DNA of 64,000 nucleotides from Stutzerimonas kunmingensis (lineage in GTDB: Bacteria > Pseudomonadota > Gammaproteobacteria > Pseudomonadales > Pseudomonadaceae), in contig NZ_CP090366.1 of NCBI RefSeq assembly GCF_021432085.1, positions 62,001-126,000 on the forward strand. Direction: 5' to 3'. The notes beneath the pieces were generated by a model. The model saw only the letters and a program-made list of their open reading frames with translations, did no database searches and had not been told where the DNA came from. Made by a program: the position numbers and the translations under genes. Each line of letters opens with the position of its first letter. Within the stretch, counting starts at the first letter, position 1. Of the stretch, positions 49,972-59,568 are shown piece by piece.

Positions 49972-50432
49972 TGGACGCCATGCACAACCTGCCGCTGCGT
50001 CTGCGTCAGCAATGGAACGCGGTCGCGCAGCGGTTGCAGCAACTGCTCGGCGATTCGCTGCTGAATCTGCTGGCACGCTTGGCCATTGCGGCGATCTTCC
50101 TGCTCTCCGGGCGCACCAAGGTGAGCGGGGTGCTGGACATAACCCCGGGCACGTTCGAGCTGTTTCGCAGCGAATACGCATTGCCTTTGCTGCCACCGTC
50201 TATCGCGGCGCATCTGGCGACCTATGCCGAGCACCTGTTCCCGCTGTTGCTGGTGCTCGGCCTGTTCACGCGGCTGTCGGCGTTGGCACTGCTGCTGATG
50301 ACGCTGGTGATCCAGCTGTTCGTCTACCCCGACGCCTGGTCGACTCACCTGAGCTGGGCGGCGCTGCTGCTACTGCTGATCGGCCGTGGCGCCGGCCGAC
50401 TCTCGCTCGATCACCTGTGGGGGATTCGCTAG
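49971..50432 (+). CDS. DoxX-family membrane protein
   Basis: The 153-aa inner-membrane protein has four hydrophobic segments and the DoxX pattern [20 protein letters not shown] and [19 protein letters not shown]. DoxX proteins commonly end bufferin operons; a redox or quinone role is suspected. It is coupled to bufC by TGATG. Confidence 0.9.
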   Translation: MDAMHNLPLRLRQQWNAVAQRLQQLLGDSLLNLLARLAIAAIFLLSGRTKVSGVLDITPGTFELFRSEYALPLLPPSIAAHLATYAEHLFPLLLVLGLFTRLSALALLLMTLVIQLFVYPDAWSTHLSWAALLLLLIGRGAGRLSLDHLWGIR

Positions 50433-50453
50433 CGCCAGCCTGGAGTCGCCACG

Positions 50454-50678
50454 TCAGGCAGGCACGACGTCTTCATCCTCGGGAATCTCATCGGTGACAA
50501 ACACGGTGGCGTGATCGCTTAGCGCGTCGTCGATGCGCAGGCCGAAGTAAAGGGCATCATTGGCGTCCCAGAACGCCTCGACCTGCTCAAGCGAGGCCTG
50601 CTCCAGCAGGACCTGGCCGGTGTGTTCGAGGATGATGGAATAGCGTCGATTGGCGGACATGAAAGTGACTCTGATCAT
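50454..50678 (-). CDS. Small hypothetical protein
   Basis: The 74-aa acidic product has no known domain. It reads IILEHTGQVLLEQASLEQVE then FWDANDALYFGLRIDD and ends in an acidic tail (DEIPEDEDVVPA). Starts at 50678 or 50660 (MSANRRYS) are both possible; neither has a strong ribosome site. It converges on the DoxX gene. Between it and the next gene, 50679-50905 is AT-rich and shows no gene. Confidence 0.5.
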   Translation of the reverse strand: MIRVTFMSANRRYSIILEHTGQVLLEQASLEQVEAFWDANDALYFGLRIDDALSDHATVFVTDEIPEDEDVVPA

Positions 50679-50905
50679 CGGAAGGGCTGCACCCGCAGCT
50701 GTGATGTCATTTTGTCACTTCAGCAGGCTTAATCCCTGCCCGTTCATCGGCCGCCAGTGTTTGGCTGCCGAACGGTTGTCTCGTCTCGTCGGCTGGTTCT
50801 CAACCGCGTGGATATTGGCTTACTGAAAAAGACGTATGCTAGATCTGGATGCATATGTAGATCCGTTAAAGCGCTGGCTACGGGAAGTTTCTTATAAAGA
50901 CCTAG

Positions 50906-51250
50906 CTATGAGAGTGGGCCGATTTTGAAGTATTTTCCAGCTGCTGCCAGGCCTAAGCTGACCCATATGCAGGCAAGGCTAAAGCTAGAAAAATACAACC
51001 AAAGCGAGATAGCCTTATTAACTTTTGGGCGATTTATCCCAAATGAATATAGAAAGCTGTATTTGTGGAGCCGATATAAGCTCTCAAATGGGCTATTGGA
51101 TTCCCAGTTAGGATCATGTTTTTTTGAAAAATAACGATCTAACCTATGTATCGCAAAAAAAGATACGTACAGGTTGTTAACGGTGCCGAGTGTCAATATG
51201 GAAAATAATGCATATAGCATTATTGCTTTGAGGGAGATTGCAGTGGGCAT
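50906..51250 (-). CDS. Probable T6SS immunity membrane protein
   Basis: The 114-aa protein has two hydrophobic helices (LYALFSILTLGTVNNLYVSF and ISLWLYFSSFSLACIWVSLG) around a charged loop. It starts directly at the effector stop (TAAATG), on the same strand. Its codon use is AT-rich compared with all neighbours, as expected for horizontally exchanged immunity genes. No family is recognised; immunity is inferred from position, size and topology. Confidence 0.6.
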   Translation of the reverse strand: MPTAISLKAIMLYALFSILTLGTVNNLYVSFFAIHRLDRYFSKKHDPNWESNSPFESLYRLHKYSFLYSFGINRPKVNKAISLWLYFSSFSLACIWVSLGLAAAGKYFKIGPLS

Positions 51251-52498
51251 TTATTGCACCCCTTCGTAAATTACTTCGCCTAGCATTTCGCCGAGTTCGC
51301 CTCCTTCACTCCCACCATAATAGGCGCCAAGACCGGCACCAGCTAACCCCACTACGAGTAAAACTGGTGCTCCTACAGTTACGCCGAGAGCTAATGCAAT
51401 GCCACCAACAATGGCTGTGGCTGCTTGTGCAGTTAGAAAGCCGCCTATCCCTCCGACACTTGCGCTACCAACGAACCCGCCGATTTGTTTAAAGCTGACT
51501 TGCTTGCAGCTGCCGCTATCCTCTAATGAACAGGCGTCGTGGATTCTGTTCAACCGAACGCCGCCGTCGATGGCGATGCCCAAATAGCCTAAGCGGCTAG
51601 CACCCTTCGCCCAATTTGAAACCGTATTGATCCGGTGCCCAAGCTGCGGCACCTCGCCTCTTTCAGTAATCGCAGAAGCGTTATGCAGGATCGATTTTGT
51701 AGATAGGCCGAGCGTGGTCTTGATGCTGTCGTAATTACGGATATTGACAGTTGAGAGGGTCAGACGGCCAAGGGAATGATTCAGCTGGCCGAACAGCTGC
51801 TGACGCTTCGCATAGAACTCCGGCGAAAATCGGTTGGGGTTTCCGGTGCGGCTCAGCTCGTCGACATACGCGACGTTGATCTTTTCCAGCGTGCTCTTTA
51901 CGTCTCCTAGCTGTCGTCCGGCTGCGGCACTCAGTACACCCAGCGCGGTGCTCTGGTGGGATGCAACGGTTTCCAGCGAGACGTAGTCCAGAACTTCCAG
52001 GTGTCGCTTGACCGTCATGGCTTCGGCGGGTGTCAGCTGTTGGATGCCTTCACTTGCAAGCCGCGCCTGTTCCCTGAGGGCTTCCAGGCGTTGTCGGTCG
52101 GCGTCGGTGCGCGGCATGTTGGAGATGATCACGATCTCGCCAGGCAGTACCGTCTCGTTGAGATGCTCGTTGTTACGCTGGAACAACGAGCGGTGGAGGA
52201 AGTGCATTTCACGTCCGTAGATCGCCTCATAGATCGCCTGGCGGCTCTGCACGTCTTCGTTCCAGTAGAAGGCGACGTCGAATGCAGCCCCGCTGCATTG
52301 GCTGTCCTGCATGATCTGACCCGCGGTGCAGCCGGGGCGTGCCGGGCTGCTCGTTGCAGGCATGCGTAACATCTGGCCAGCCTGGATCTGGTTGGGGTCT
52401 TCAATCTGCGGGTTCAGGCGTAGCAGGCTGCTGACGGTGGTGCCGTGATCGCTGGCGATCCGGGTCAGGGTGTCGCCCCTCTGTATCGTGTATTCCAT
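51251..52498 (-). CDS. LysM-glycine-zipper T6SS effector candidate
   Basis: The 415-aa protein begins with a LysM domain (YTIQRGDTLTRIASDHGTTV; about residues 2-47). The middle is helical and charged. The last 75 residues are Gly/Ala-rich helices (GGFVGSASVGGIGGFLTAQA, ALGVTVGAPVLLVVGLAGAG) ending in GAYYGGSEGGELGEMLGE, a glycine-zipper form seen in pore-forming toxins. It follows vgrG and a DUF4123 adaptor, the standard cargo position. Membrane disruption of target cells is an inference. Confidence 0.7.
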   Translation of the reverse strand: MEYTIQRGDTLTRIASDHGTTVSSLLRLNPQIEDPNQIQAGQMLRMPATSSPARPGCTAGQIMQDSQCSGAAFDVAFYWNEDVQSRQAIYEAIYGREMHFLHRSLFQRNNEHLNETVLPGEIVIISNMPRTDADRQRLEALREQARLASEGIQQLTPAEAMTVKRHLEVLDYVSLETVASHQSTALGVLSAAAGRQLGDVKSTLEKINVAYVDELSRTGNPNRFSPEFYAKRQQLFGQLNHSLGRLTLSTVNIRNYDSIKTTLGLSTKSILHNASAITERGEVPQLGHRINTVSNWAKGASRLGYLGIAIDGGVRLNRIHDACSLEDSGSCKQVSFKQIGGFVGSASVGGIGGFLTAQAATAIVGGIALALGVTVGAPVLLVVGLAGAGLGAYYGGSEGGELGEMLGEVIYEGVQ

Positions 52499-52503
52499 TC
52501 GCT

Positions 52504-53358
52504 TTATCCATGCAGTCCAAGCAAGCCGGCTTCGATTCGCGCCAGCCGGTGCTCGGCAGGTTCTTCCATGTTGGCCAGTCCGGTGTGTATCTCAGGACTG
52601 TCGATGGCCTCAGGAAATTGCAGCGCCAACTCAACGTAGGCGAACAGCTGCTGCTCGGAGCTGATGCTGAGCGTCTCAGCTTCCGCTACGCGCTGATCAA
52701 CGATCACTTCCAGTTCCGAGGCCGACTTTCCATGAAAGTCGTCTGCAGAGAAGTGGTTTACCAGGCGCTGGTTGAAGCGCTGTCGCTCCTGTTGTTGCCA
52801 ATGAGCGAGGTGCTCGGGATGGATCGAAAACCAGCCCTCGTCGTCAGCAGTTCTGCCGGGAGAAATCTGGTTTGTGGTGAAACCTCGCCATTCGCTCTGC
52901 TCGGTGGTCAGTAAGATGCCGCTGACAGGGCCGAGCCAAGCGCTCAGCTCCTCTTGCGTGAGGCTGTCGAAGAAGCGTTCGCTCAAGGCCGGGTCGTAGA
53001 ATCGGCAGAACGCCAGTTCACCGGAGGGCAGACTGACGCTCAGCAGGCTGCGCAAATGGTTCGCCAGGTCATTGATGCTTGCGGCGCTTTCCAACAGTAG
53101 CCCTGCCGATTGCCAGCGCTCCCGGTTCTGCCACATCAGATGCTGCCCCGCGAGGCTGTACAGGACGGGGCTGCATTCCAGCATGGACTCATGGCGCGTA
53201 CCTCGGTACAGCGGCTCCAGGCGGGGTTCGTCGTCGTGCTGGTAGATGATCTGCAGAGCCGGTAATGCGGCACCATCGAGCAGCAGGTAGAGGTCGTCTC
53301 GCTCGATATCCGGTTCTTCTACAGCCTGCATCAGGCGGTGCTCGCGTTCTTGCCGCAT
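52504..53358 (-). CDS. DUF4123 T6SS adaptor/chaperone
   Basis: The 284-aa protein matches DUF4123 adaptors (Tap/TEC type), which load effectors onto VgrG. Seen are DDLYLLLDGAALPALQIIYQ, PLYRGTRHESMLECSPVLYS and HLRSLLSVSLPSGELAFCRF. The ATG at 53358 has GGAGG at 7 nt, so the gene begins 28 bases inside the vgrG end; an ATG at 53331 with TGATG coupling is possible. Its place between vgrG and the LysM protein predicts that cargo. Confidence 0.85.
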   Translation of the reverse strand: MRQEREHRLMQAVEEPDIERDDLYLLLDGAALPALQIIYQHDDEPRLEPLYRGTRHESMLECSPVLYSLAGQHLMWQNRERWQSAGLLLESAASINDLANHLRSLLSVSLPSGELAFCRFYDPALSERFFDSLTQEELSAWLGPVSGILLTTEQSEWRGFTTNQISPGRTADDEGWFSIHPEHLAHWQQQERQRFNQRLVNHFSADDFHGKSASELEVIVDQRVAEAETLSISSEQQLFAYVELALQFPEAIDSPEIHTGLANMEEPAEHRLARIEAGLLGLHG

Positions 53359-55430
53359 GGGCAAACCTCCAACTGGCATGAGCCATCGGCTTGCATTCCG
53401 CACTGCTTGACCAACAGCAGTTTGGCGGCCGCGGCCTGTTTGAGTTGCCGCGACATGTTGATCAGGGCAGGCAAGGTGAGGCTGCCGGCAACGGCGCTGG
53501 TTGCCAGCCATGGCATTACCGGCGCCAGAATCTTCAGCCCCGAGCCCTTTCCGGCAGCGCCACCCGAATTCATCCGGATCGTCGCACCGCTCAGCGTCAC
53601 GCCGCTGGGGTCGAGCTTGAGAAAACTGCCGCCGCCGGAGGCGGTGAGCTCCATGCCGGCGTCGATGACGACCTTGCTGCCGGCGTAGTAGTGGATCTCG
53701 TTGCCCGCCTCGATGAATTGCCCAGTGCCGATCTTCAGGTGCTGGCTGTTGCCGACGGTGAGGTGGTCGTTGGCGCGGATTTCTGTCTTGCGGTCGGCGT
53801 GGGTGGTGCGGTGTTCTTCGGCGCGGAATTCGCTATAGCTGTTGGCTTCCACCGTATCGTGGCGTTCGTGGCCGACGCGGATCTTCTGGTCGTGCTCGAT
53901 GTTCTCGTCCCAGTCGCGCTGGGCGTGAATGTAGATCTGCTCGGCGCCCTTGCGGTCTTCGATGCGCAGTTCGTTGTAGCCGCCACCGCCCGGGCTGCTC
54001 AGGGTCTTGAACACCGTGCGGGTCTTGTTCGCCGGCAGGTCGTAGGGGACCTGATGCTCCTTGTGGTAGAGGCAGCCGGTCACCAGCGGTTGGTCGGGGT
54101 CGCCTTCGAGAAAGGTCACCAGCACTTCCATGCCAACGCGCGGGATGGCGATGCCGCCGTAGCGGTCGCCGGCCCAGCTGGACGACACGCGCAGCCAGCA
54201 GCTGGTCTTGTCGTCGGCCTGGCCTTCACGGTCCCAGTGGAACTGGACCTTCACCCGTCCGTACTCGTCGCAGTGGATCTCTTCGCCAGCGGGGCCGGTG
54301 ACCACGGCGGTCTGGCTGCCGAGCACCTTCGGTTTCGGATGGCGAAGCGCCGGGCGGAAGGGGCTGTCCCAGGGGGTGGCGCTGAAGCGGTTGCGGTAGC
54401 CCTGGACGAAGCCGTCACCGCTATCGACATGTCTGGTGATGGGCTCCTCCAACACCTGCGGCTGTTTGCCTTCGTGCAGCACTTCGTTGAGTAGCCAGAG
54501 CTGGTTCCAGTCGCTGCGGGGGTGTTCGCCGAGCGGAAGGAAGTGCCCGCTCGCCAGCCGCGGCTGGTCGCTTTCGCCTTCGGCCAGTTCGTAGTCGTGG
54601 CGGTGGCGCTCCAGGGTGCGTTGCGACAGGTGCTTGCCGCGGGCGCGCTCGGTGAAGCGGCCGGGGTAATCGTAATCTTCAAGGTCGGGCTGGAAGTCGC
54701 TGTGGAACGCGGCCTCCATGGTCAGGCGTGGCTTCTCGAAATCGTAATCGCGGCGCGTGACGCGGCTGGTGCGGGTTTCCAGGCGCAGGCCGAAGCGTTT
54801 GATCACCGGCTGGTCGGCGACCAGACCGCTGTCCTGCTGATAGGCGGTGGCCGCGAGCCTGGGGAAGACGGTCTGGTCATCGCCGAAGACCAGCACATGA
54901 CCGCTCGCACCGTGCTGGAAGTGATAGTGGATGCCCTCTTCCTCGCACAAACGCTGGATGAAATGCAGGTCCGATTCGTCGTACTGAACGCAATATTCGC
55001 GCGGCGGGTAAATCACCGGGCCGAGCTGGAAGCGGTAGGCATCGGCCTGGATGCCATGCTCCTCGAGCACCTGGGCGACGATCTGCGGCACGCTCAGGTG
55101 CTGGAAGATGCGCTGGTTGGTGCGATGGGCAAGGTAGGCCAGCTGCGGCACTAGCGTGAGCCGATAGCGGGTCAGGCGCTGGCCGGACTCACCCTGGGCG
55201 GCCTGATGCACCAGCCCGTGAACACCACTGCCATCCGGCGCGAAGGTGAGGAAAGCCGGACGATGCAGCAGGCTTTCCAGATCCAGATCGGGGCGCTCGC
55301 TGACCAGTTCCAGGTCGAAGCGATAGGGCTGGCTGATGGCCTCGCGGCCCTGGAATTCGAGCACCTTGAAGTCGTGCTCGATGCCTTCGAGAGAAAGCGT
55401 GAAGTGGGCCTGGTTGGCGGGGTTGAACAT
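53331..55430 (-). CDS. tssI: T6SS spike protein VgrG
   Basis: VgrG (699 aa) trims the Hcp tube tip and carries effectors. The gp27-like part opens with PYRFDLELVSERPDLDLESL and QYDESDLHFIQRLCEEEGIH; the OB-fold block is DEYGRVKVQFHWDREG, then GMEVLVTFLEGDPDQPLVTG. The beta-helical tip (residues about 480-620) follows. A 75-residue tail has a hydrophobic helix and four cysteines (KQCGMQADGSCQLEVCPCGK), a possible cargo or metal-binding part. Confidence 0.96.
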   Translation of the reverse strand: MFNPANQAHFTLSLEGIEHDFKVLEFQGREAISQPYRFDLELVSERPDLDLESLLHRPAFLTFAPDGSGVHGLVHQAAQGESGQRLTRYRLTLVPQLAYLAHRTNQRIFQHLSVPQIVAQVLEEHGIQADAYRFQLGPVIYPPREYCVQYDESDLHFIQRLCEEEGIHYHFQHGASGHVLVFGDDQTVFPRLAATAYQQDSGLVADQPVIKRFGLRLETRTSRVTRRDYDFEKPRLTMEAAFHSDFQPDLEDYDYPGRFTERARGKHLSQRTLERHRHDYELAEGESDQPRLASGHFLPLGEHPRSDWNQLWLLNEVLHEGKQPQVLEEPITRHVDSGDGFVQGYRNRFSATPWDSPFRPALRHPKPKVLGSQTAVVTGPAGEEIHCDEYGRVKVQFHWDREGQADDKTSCWLRVSSSWAGDRYGGIAIPRVGMEVLVTFLEGDPDQPLVTGCLYHKEHQVPYDLPANKTRTVFKTLSSPGGGGYNELRIEDRKGAEQIYIHAQRDWDENIEHDQKIRVGHERHDTVEANSYSEFRAEEHRTTHADRKTEIRANDHLTVGNSQHLKIGTGQFIEAGNEIHYYAGSKVVIDAGMELTASGGGSFLKLDPSGVTLSGATIRMNSGGAAGKGSGLKILAPVMPWLATSAVAGSLTLPALINMSRQLKQAAAAKLLLVKQCGMQADGSCQLEVCPCGKNASTA

Positions 55431-55445
55431 GGCGTCTTTCCTTCC

Positions 55446-56963
55446 TTAGAGATCGGCCGGGCTGATATTCAGCCGTTCCATGCGATACAGCAGCGTGCGC
55501 CGTGGCAGGCCTAGTTCGCGGGCGGCCTGGCTCTGGTTGCCGCCGTTCTTGCGCAGGCAATCCATGAGCAGGCTGCGTTCGACCCGCTCCATGCGCTCGC
55601 GCAGGTTCAGGCTGCTGTCCAGGCTCGCTTCGACATGCAGGTTGAAGTGTTCCGGCAGCAGCTCACCGCCCTCGCAGAGCAGCACGGCGCGCTCCACCAG
55701 ACCCTTCAATTCCCGCACGTTGCCGGGGAAGGCATAGCCTGCCAGACGTTCGAGCGCGGCGTCGGACCAGCGACACAGATCGCGCTGGAGGAAGGCGCAG
55801 GCCTTGTCGGCGAAATGCCGGGCCAGGCGCAGGATGTCCTCTTCACGCTCGCGCAGCGGCGGCAGTTCGATGGGGAAGTGCGAGAGGCGGTAGAACAGAT
55901 CCTCGCGAAACAGGCCGTTCTCCACCTGGCTGCGCAGGTCACGGTGGGTGGCGGCAACGACGCGCACGTCGACCTTGTGGGTTTCGGTGGAGCCCAGCGG
56001 GCGCACTTCGCCTTCCTGCAGCACGCGCAGCAGCTTGGCCTGCAGCAGCAATGGCATGTCACCGATTTCGTCGAGAAACAGCGTGCCGCCGTTCGCCGCA
56101 TCGAGCAGGCCGCTGCGGTCGCGGTCGGCGCCGGTGAAAGCGCCCTTGCGGTAGCCGAACAGTTCGCTTTCCAAGAGCTGCTCAGGCAGCGAAGCGCAGT
56201 TCTGCACGATGAAGGGCTTGCTACGGCGGAAACCGCAGTCATGGATGGCGCGCGCCACCAGTTCCTTGCCGGTGCCGGTTTCTCCGGTGAGCAGCACGTT
56301 GACCGGGCTGTGCAGCACCTTGCCGATCAGCTGGTAGACCGTGCGCATGCGCGGGCTGTCGCCGATCAGGCCGTAACCGCTGGCGCAGGGGCTGACCGGT
56401 GCGGCGGGCGGCGCGGTGCTGCCGGGTGAACGCAGGCGCTGGAGCAGATGCAGCTGGGCGAGGCCGAAGGCGCCGAGTTGGGCCAGCGAGCCGCTGAAAC
56501 CGTGCAGCTCGCGCGACTCGGTACTGGCCGTGAGCAGCAGGCCGGCGACGCGCTGTTGCTCGTCCTGCAGCGGCAGGCAGAGCAGGCTACGCCACGGTTT
56601 CGGGCTATCCGGCAGGAAACCCGAAGCATGCAGGCTGCTATCCAGTTCGCTGAGGCAAAGGGTCTGGTTCTGGCACAGGCAGTATTGCAGCAGCTGCTCA
56701 CCGTCATAATCGCTCGGCAGACTGGTGGCTTCGCGTGGCTGCAACAGGCCGTTGTGCCACTCGGCCGAGAGCGTCAGGCGGGTATGGGTGGCGTCCAGCA
56801 GATAGAGCTGGCTGAGCTGGCAGTCGCTCAGCTGCGCCGCGGTTTCCACCAGCCCACCGAGCAGGCTGTCGGCGTTCGCCGCGCGCGCCAGTTCGGCGAA
56901 GCGGCCCAGCAGGGCCTCGGCATAGCGCAGCGGCTGTGGCACCTGATTGAACATTGCGGACAT
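55446..56963 (-). CDS. Sigma-54-dependent activator of T6SS genes
   Basis: The 505-aa regulator has an N-terminal GAF-like domain (about 20-170), an AAA+ domain with Walker A GETGTGKE (227-234) and the sigma-54 contact loop GAFTGA (274-279), and a C-terminal Fis-type helix-turn-helix ([20 protein letters not shown]). It lies directly behind clpV. Such VasH-like activators drive hcp and vgrG promoters. The start at 56963 begins 1 base after the clpV stop; ATG 56954 is an alternative. Confidence 0.92.
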   Translation of the reverse strand: MSAMFNQVPQPLRYAEALLGRFAELARAANADSLLGGLVETAAQLSDCQLSQLYLLDATHTRLTLSAEWHNGLLQPREATSLPSDYDGEQLLQYCLCQNQTLCLSELDSSLHASGFLPDSPKPWRSLLCLPLQDEQQRVAGLLLTASTESRELHGFSGSLAQLGAFGLAQLHLLQRLRSPGSTAPPAAPVSPCASGYGLIGDSPRMRTVYQLIGKVLHSPVNVLLTGETGTGKELVARAIHDCGFRRSKPFIVQNCASLPEQLLESELFGYRKGAFTGADRDRSGLLDAANGGTLFLDEIGDMPLLLQAKLLRVLQEGEVRPLGSTETHKVDVRVVAATHRDLRSQVENGLFREDLFYRLSHFPIELPPLREREEDILRLARHFADKACAFLQRDLCRWSDAALERLAGYAFPGNVRELKGLVERAVLLCEGGELLPEHFNLHVEASLDSSLNLRERMERVERSLLMDCLRKNGGNQSQAARELGLPRRTLLYRMERLNISPADL

Positions 56964-56964
56964 C

Positions 56965-59556
56965 TCAGGCGAACTCACAGACCAGCGCGCCGTCGCCATC
57001 CAGCGTGGCATGCACCCGCTGCAGCGGCTCGCCACTGGCCATGGCATCGAGCAGGCGGTCCACCACCAGTGGTTGCAGGTGCTGCTCGATCAGATGGTCG
57101 ATCAGGCGCGCACCGCTGTCGCTATCGCAGCAGCGCTCGGAGAGGTGCGTGACCAGCGCCGGGCAGTGGCTGAGCTGCAGCTGGCGACGCTGCAGGCGCT
57201 CACCGAAGCGTGCCAGCTTGAGCGCAACCAGCTCGTCGAGCACCTCACCAGCGATCGGGTAATAGGGCACCACGCGCATGCGCCCGAGCAGGGCCGGCTT
57301 GAAGTGCTGCGACAGCTGCGGACGGATGGCCAGTTCCAGGTCCTCGGCCGTCGGCCGCTGCCCGGCGCTGCAGAAACTGGCGATGCGCTCGCTGGCGAGG
57401 TTGCTGGTCATCAGGATCAGGGTGTTGCGGAAGTTGATCTCGCGGCCTTCGCCGTCATTCGCCACGCCCTTGTCGAAGATCTGATAGAAGACGTTCATCA
57501 CGTCTGGATCCGCCTTCTCCACCTCGTCGAGCAGGATCACCGAGTAGGGTTTCTGCCGCGCCGCTTCGGTGAGCATGCCGCCTTCGCCGTAGCCGACGTA
57601 ACCCGGAGGTGCGCCGATCAGGCGGGAAACGCTGTGTTTCTCTTGGAACTCGGACATGTTGATCACGGTGAGGAAGCGCTCGCCGCCGTACAGCAAGTCG
57701 GCCAGGGCCAAGGCAGTTTCGGTCTTGCCGACGCCGCTGGGGCCGACCAGCAGGAACACGCCCACCGGAGCGTCGGGCTTGTTCAACCCGGCCGCTGCCG
57801 CGCGCATGGCACGATCCAGCGCTTCCACGGCCTGCTCCTGCCCGCGCACCCGGGCGCGCAGATCAGCGGCGAAGTTGGCGACCTGTGTGCTGTGCTCCCG
57901 GGCCAGCTGCGCCAGCGGCACGCCGGTCCAGTGGCTGATCACCTCGGCCACCAGGCGCGGACAGACCTCATGGCTGACCAGTCGCTGCTCGGCCTGGGCT
58001 GCGGCGAGTTCGGACTGCACGGCGCGCAGCTCGGCCTCCAGCTCATCGAGCGATGTGGCCACGTCGTCCTCGATCGCAGCGCCGCGGGCTTCGGCCGTGC
58101 GCTTGCGCAGGTCGAGCAGGCGCTCGGCGAGCTGGCGCTGCTTGGACCAGCGAGATTCGAGCAGCTCGATCTCGCCCCCCGCCACGATCAGGCGTTGCTC
58201 CAGCCGCTCCAGGGCAGCCGTGTCGACCGGCAGGCCGGCGGCCAGATCACGGCGCATGGCTTCACGCTGGCGCTCGCCTTCAGCGATTTCGCCACGCAGA
58301 CGTTCCAGCGCCTCGGGCGCGGCGGCGAGGCTGATGCGCACCCGCGCGCAGGCGGTATCCAGCACATCGACGGCCTTGTCCGGCAGCTGCCGGCCGGCCA
58401 GGTAGCGTGCCGACAGTTCGGCGGCGGCCGTGACCGCATCGTCGCGCAGGTAGATGCCGTGGCTCTTTTCATAGACCGGCGCCAACCCGCGCAGGATGGT
58501 GACGGCTTCCGGAACGCTCGGCTCGTGCAGTTGCACCGGCTGGAAGCGCCGGGCCAGCGCCGGGTCCTTCTCGAAGTATTTCTTGTATTCGCTCCAGGTT
58601 GTCGCCGCGATGGTGCGCAGCTCGCCGCGTGCCAGGGCCGGCTTGAGCAGGTTGGCCGCATCGCCACTGCCGGCCTGGCCACCGGCGCCGATCAGCGTGT
58701 GCGCCTCATCGATGAACAGGATGATCGGCTTGGGCGAGCCTTTCACCTCGTCGATCACGCCCTGCAGACGGCGTTCGAATTCGCCCTTCACGCTGGCGCC
58801 GGCCTGCAGCAGGCCGAGGTCGAGGCACAGCAGCTCGACGCCCTTGAGTGCCGCCGGCACTTCGCCGGCGGCGATGCGCAGTGCCAGGCCTTCGACGATG
58901 GCAGTCTTGCCGACCCCGGCCTCGCCTACCACGATCGGATTGTTCTTCCGCCGCCGGGCAAGGATGTCGATCATCTGGCGGATCGCCGAGTCGCGGCAGA
59001 GCACCGGATCGAGCTTGCCGTCGCGGGCCTGCTGGGTGAAGTTGTGGGTAAAGCGCGCCAAATTGGATTCGCCACTGGCTGCCGGCTTGCCGTTCGCAGT
59101 CTGCGGCTGCTGGCTGAGGGCGAACTCGCGCAGGCGCTCGGCATCCAGCCGGGCCAGCGATGGCTGGTAATGACTGCCGGCATAGCGCAGCGGATTGCGC
59201 AGCAGCGCGAGAATCAGCGCGGCCTGGTCGATCTGACTCTGGCCGAGTTCCAGGCTGGCCACCAGCAGGGCATCCTGCAGCCATTGCACCAGCTCGGTGG
59301 AAAAGACCGGGTTGCGCGACTCGCTGTGCTCACCTCGCGGTTGCAGCGCCTGCGCCAGTGCGCCGGCGTCCACCTCGGCATCCAGCAAGGCTCGCTTGAG
59401 CAATCCATCGGGACGCTCGAGCAGGCCGAACAGCAGATCCTCGACGAGAATCTTGCTGCCGCCACGTACCACGCAGCGTTCGGCGGCGCCTTCCAGATCG
59501 TGCTTGGTCTCGGCGTCCAGCGCCTGTACCAGCTGTTGCAGATCGACATTGATCAT
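56965..59556 (-). CDS. clpV: T6SS disassembly ATPase ClpV
   Basis: ClpV/TssH (863 aa) unfolds contracted TssBC sheaths so they can be reused. An N-terminal Clp repeat domain (1-150) is followed by AAA domain 1 with Walker A GEAGVGKT (211-218) and FIDEAHTLIGAGG, a coiled-coil middle region, and AAA domain 2 with GPSGVGKTETALALADLLYG. The spacing to tssG is 12 bases. All motifs are intact. Confidence 0.97.
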   Translation of the reverse strand: MINVDLQQLVQALDAETKHDLEGAAERCVVRGGSKILVEDLLFGLLERPDGLLKRALLDAEVDAGALAQALQPRGEHSESRNPVFSTELVQWLQDALLVASLELGQSQIDQAALILALLRNPLRYAGSHYQPSLARLDAERLREFALSQQPQTANGKPAASGESNLARFTHNFTQQARDGKLDPVLCRDSAIRQMIDILARRRKNNPIVVGEAGVGKTAIVEGLALRIAAGEVPAALKGVELLCLDLGLLQAGASVKGEFERRLQGVIDEVKGSPKPIILFIDEAHTLIGAGGQAGSGDAANLLKPALARGELRTIAATTWSEYKKYFEKDPALARRFQPVQLHEPSVPEAVTILRGLAPVYEKSHGIYLRDDAVTAAAELSARYLAGRQLPDKAVDVLDTACARVRISLAAAPEALERLRGEIAEGERQREAMRRDLAAGLPVDTAALERLEQRLIVAGGEIELLESRWSKQRQLAERLLDLRKRTAEARGAAIEDDVATSLDELEAELRAVQSELAAAQAEQRLVSHEVCPRLVAEVISHWTGVPLAQLAREHSTQVANFAADLRARVRGQEQAVEALDRAMRAAAAGLNKPDAPVGVFLLVGPSGVGKTETALALADLLYGGERFLTVINMSEFQEKHSVSRLIGAPPGYVGYGEGGMLTEAARQKPYSVILLDEVEKADPDVMNVFYQIFDKGVANDGEGREINFRNTLILMTSNLASERIASFCSAGQRPTAEDLELAIRPQLSQHFKPALLGRMRVVPYYPIAGEVLDELVALKLARFGERLQRRQLQLSHCPALVTHLSERCCDSDSGARLIDHLIEQHLQPLVVDRLLDAMASGEPLQRVHATLDGDGALVCEFA

Positions 59557-59568
59557 TTTTCATCTTCC

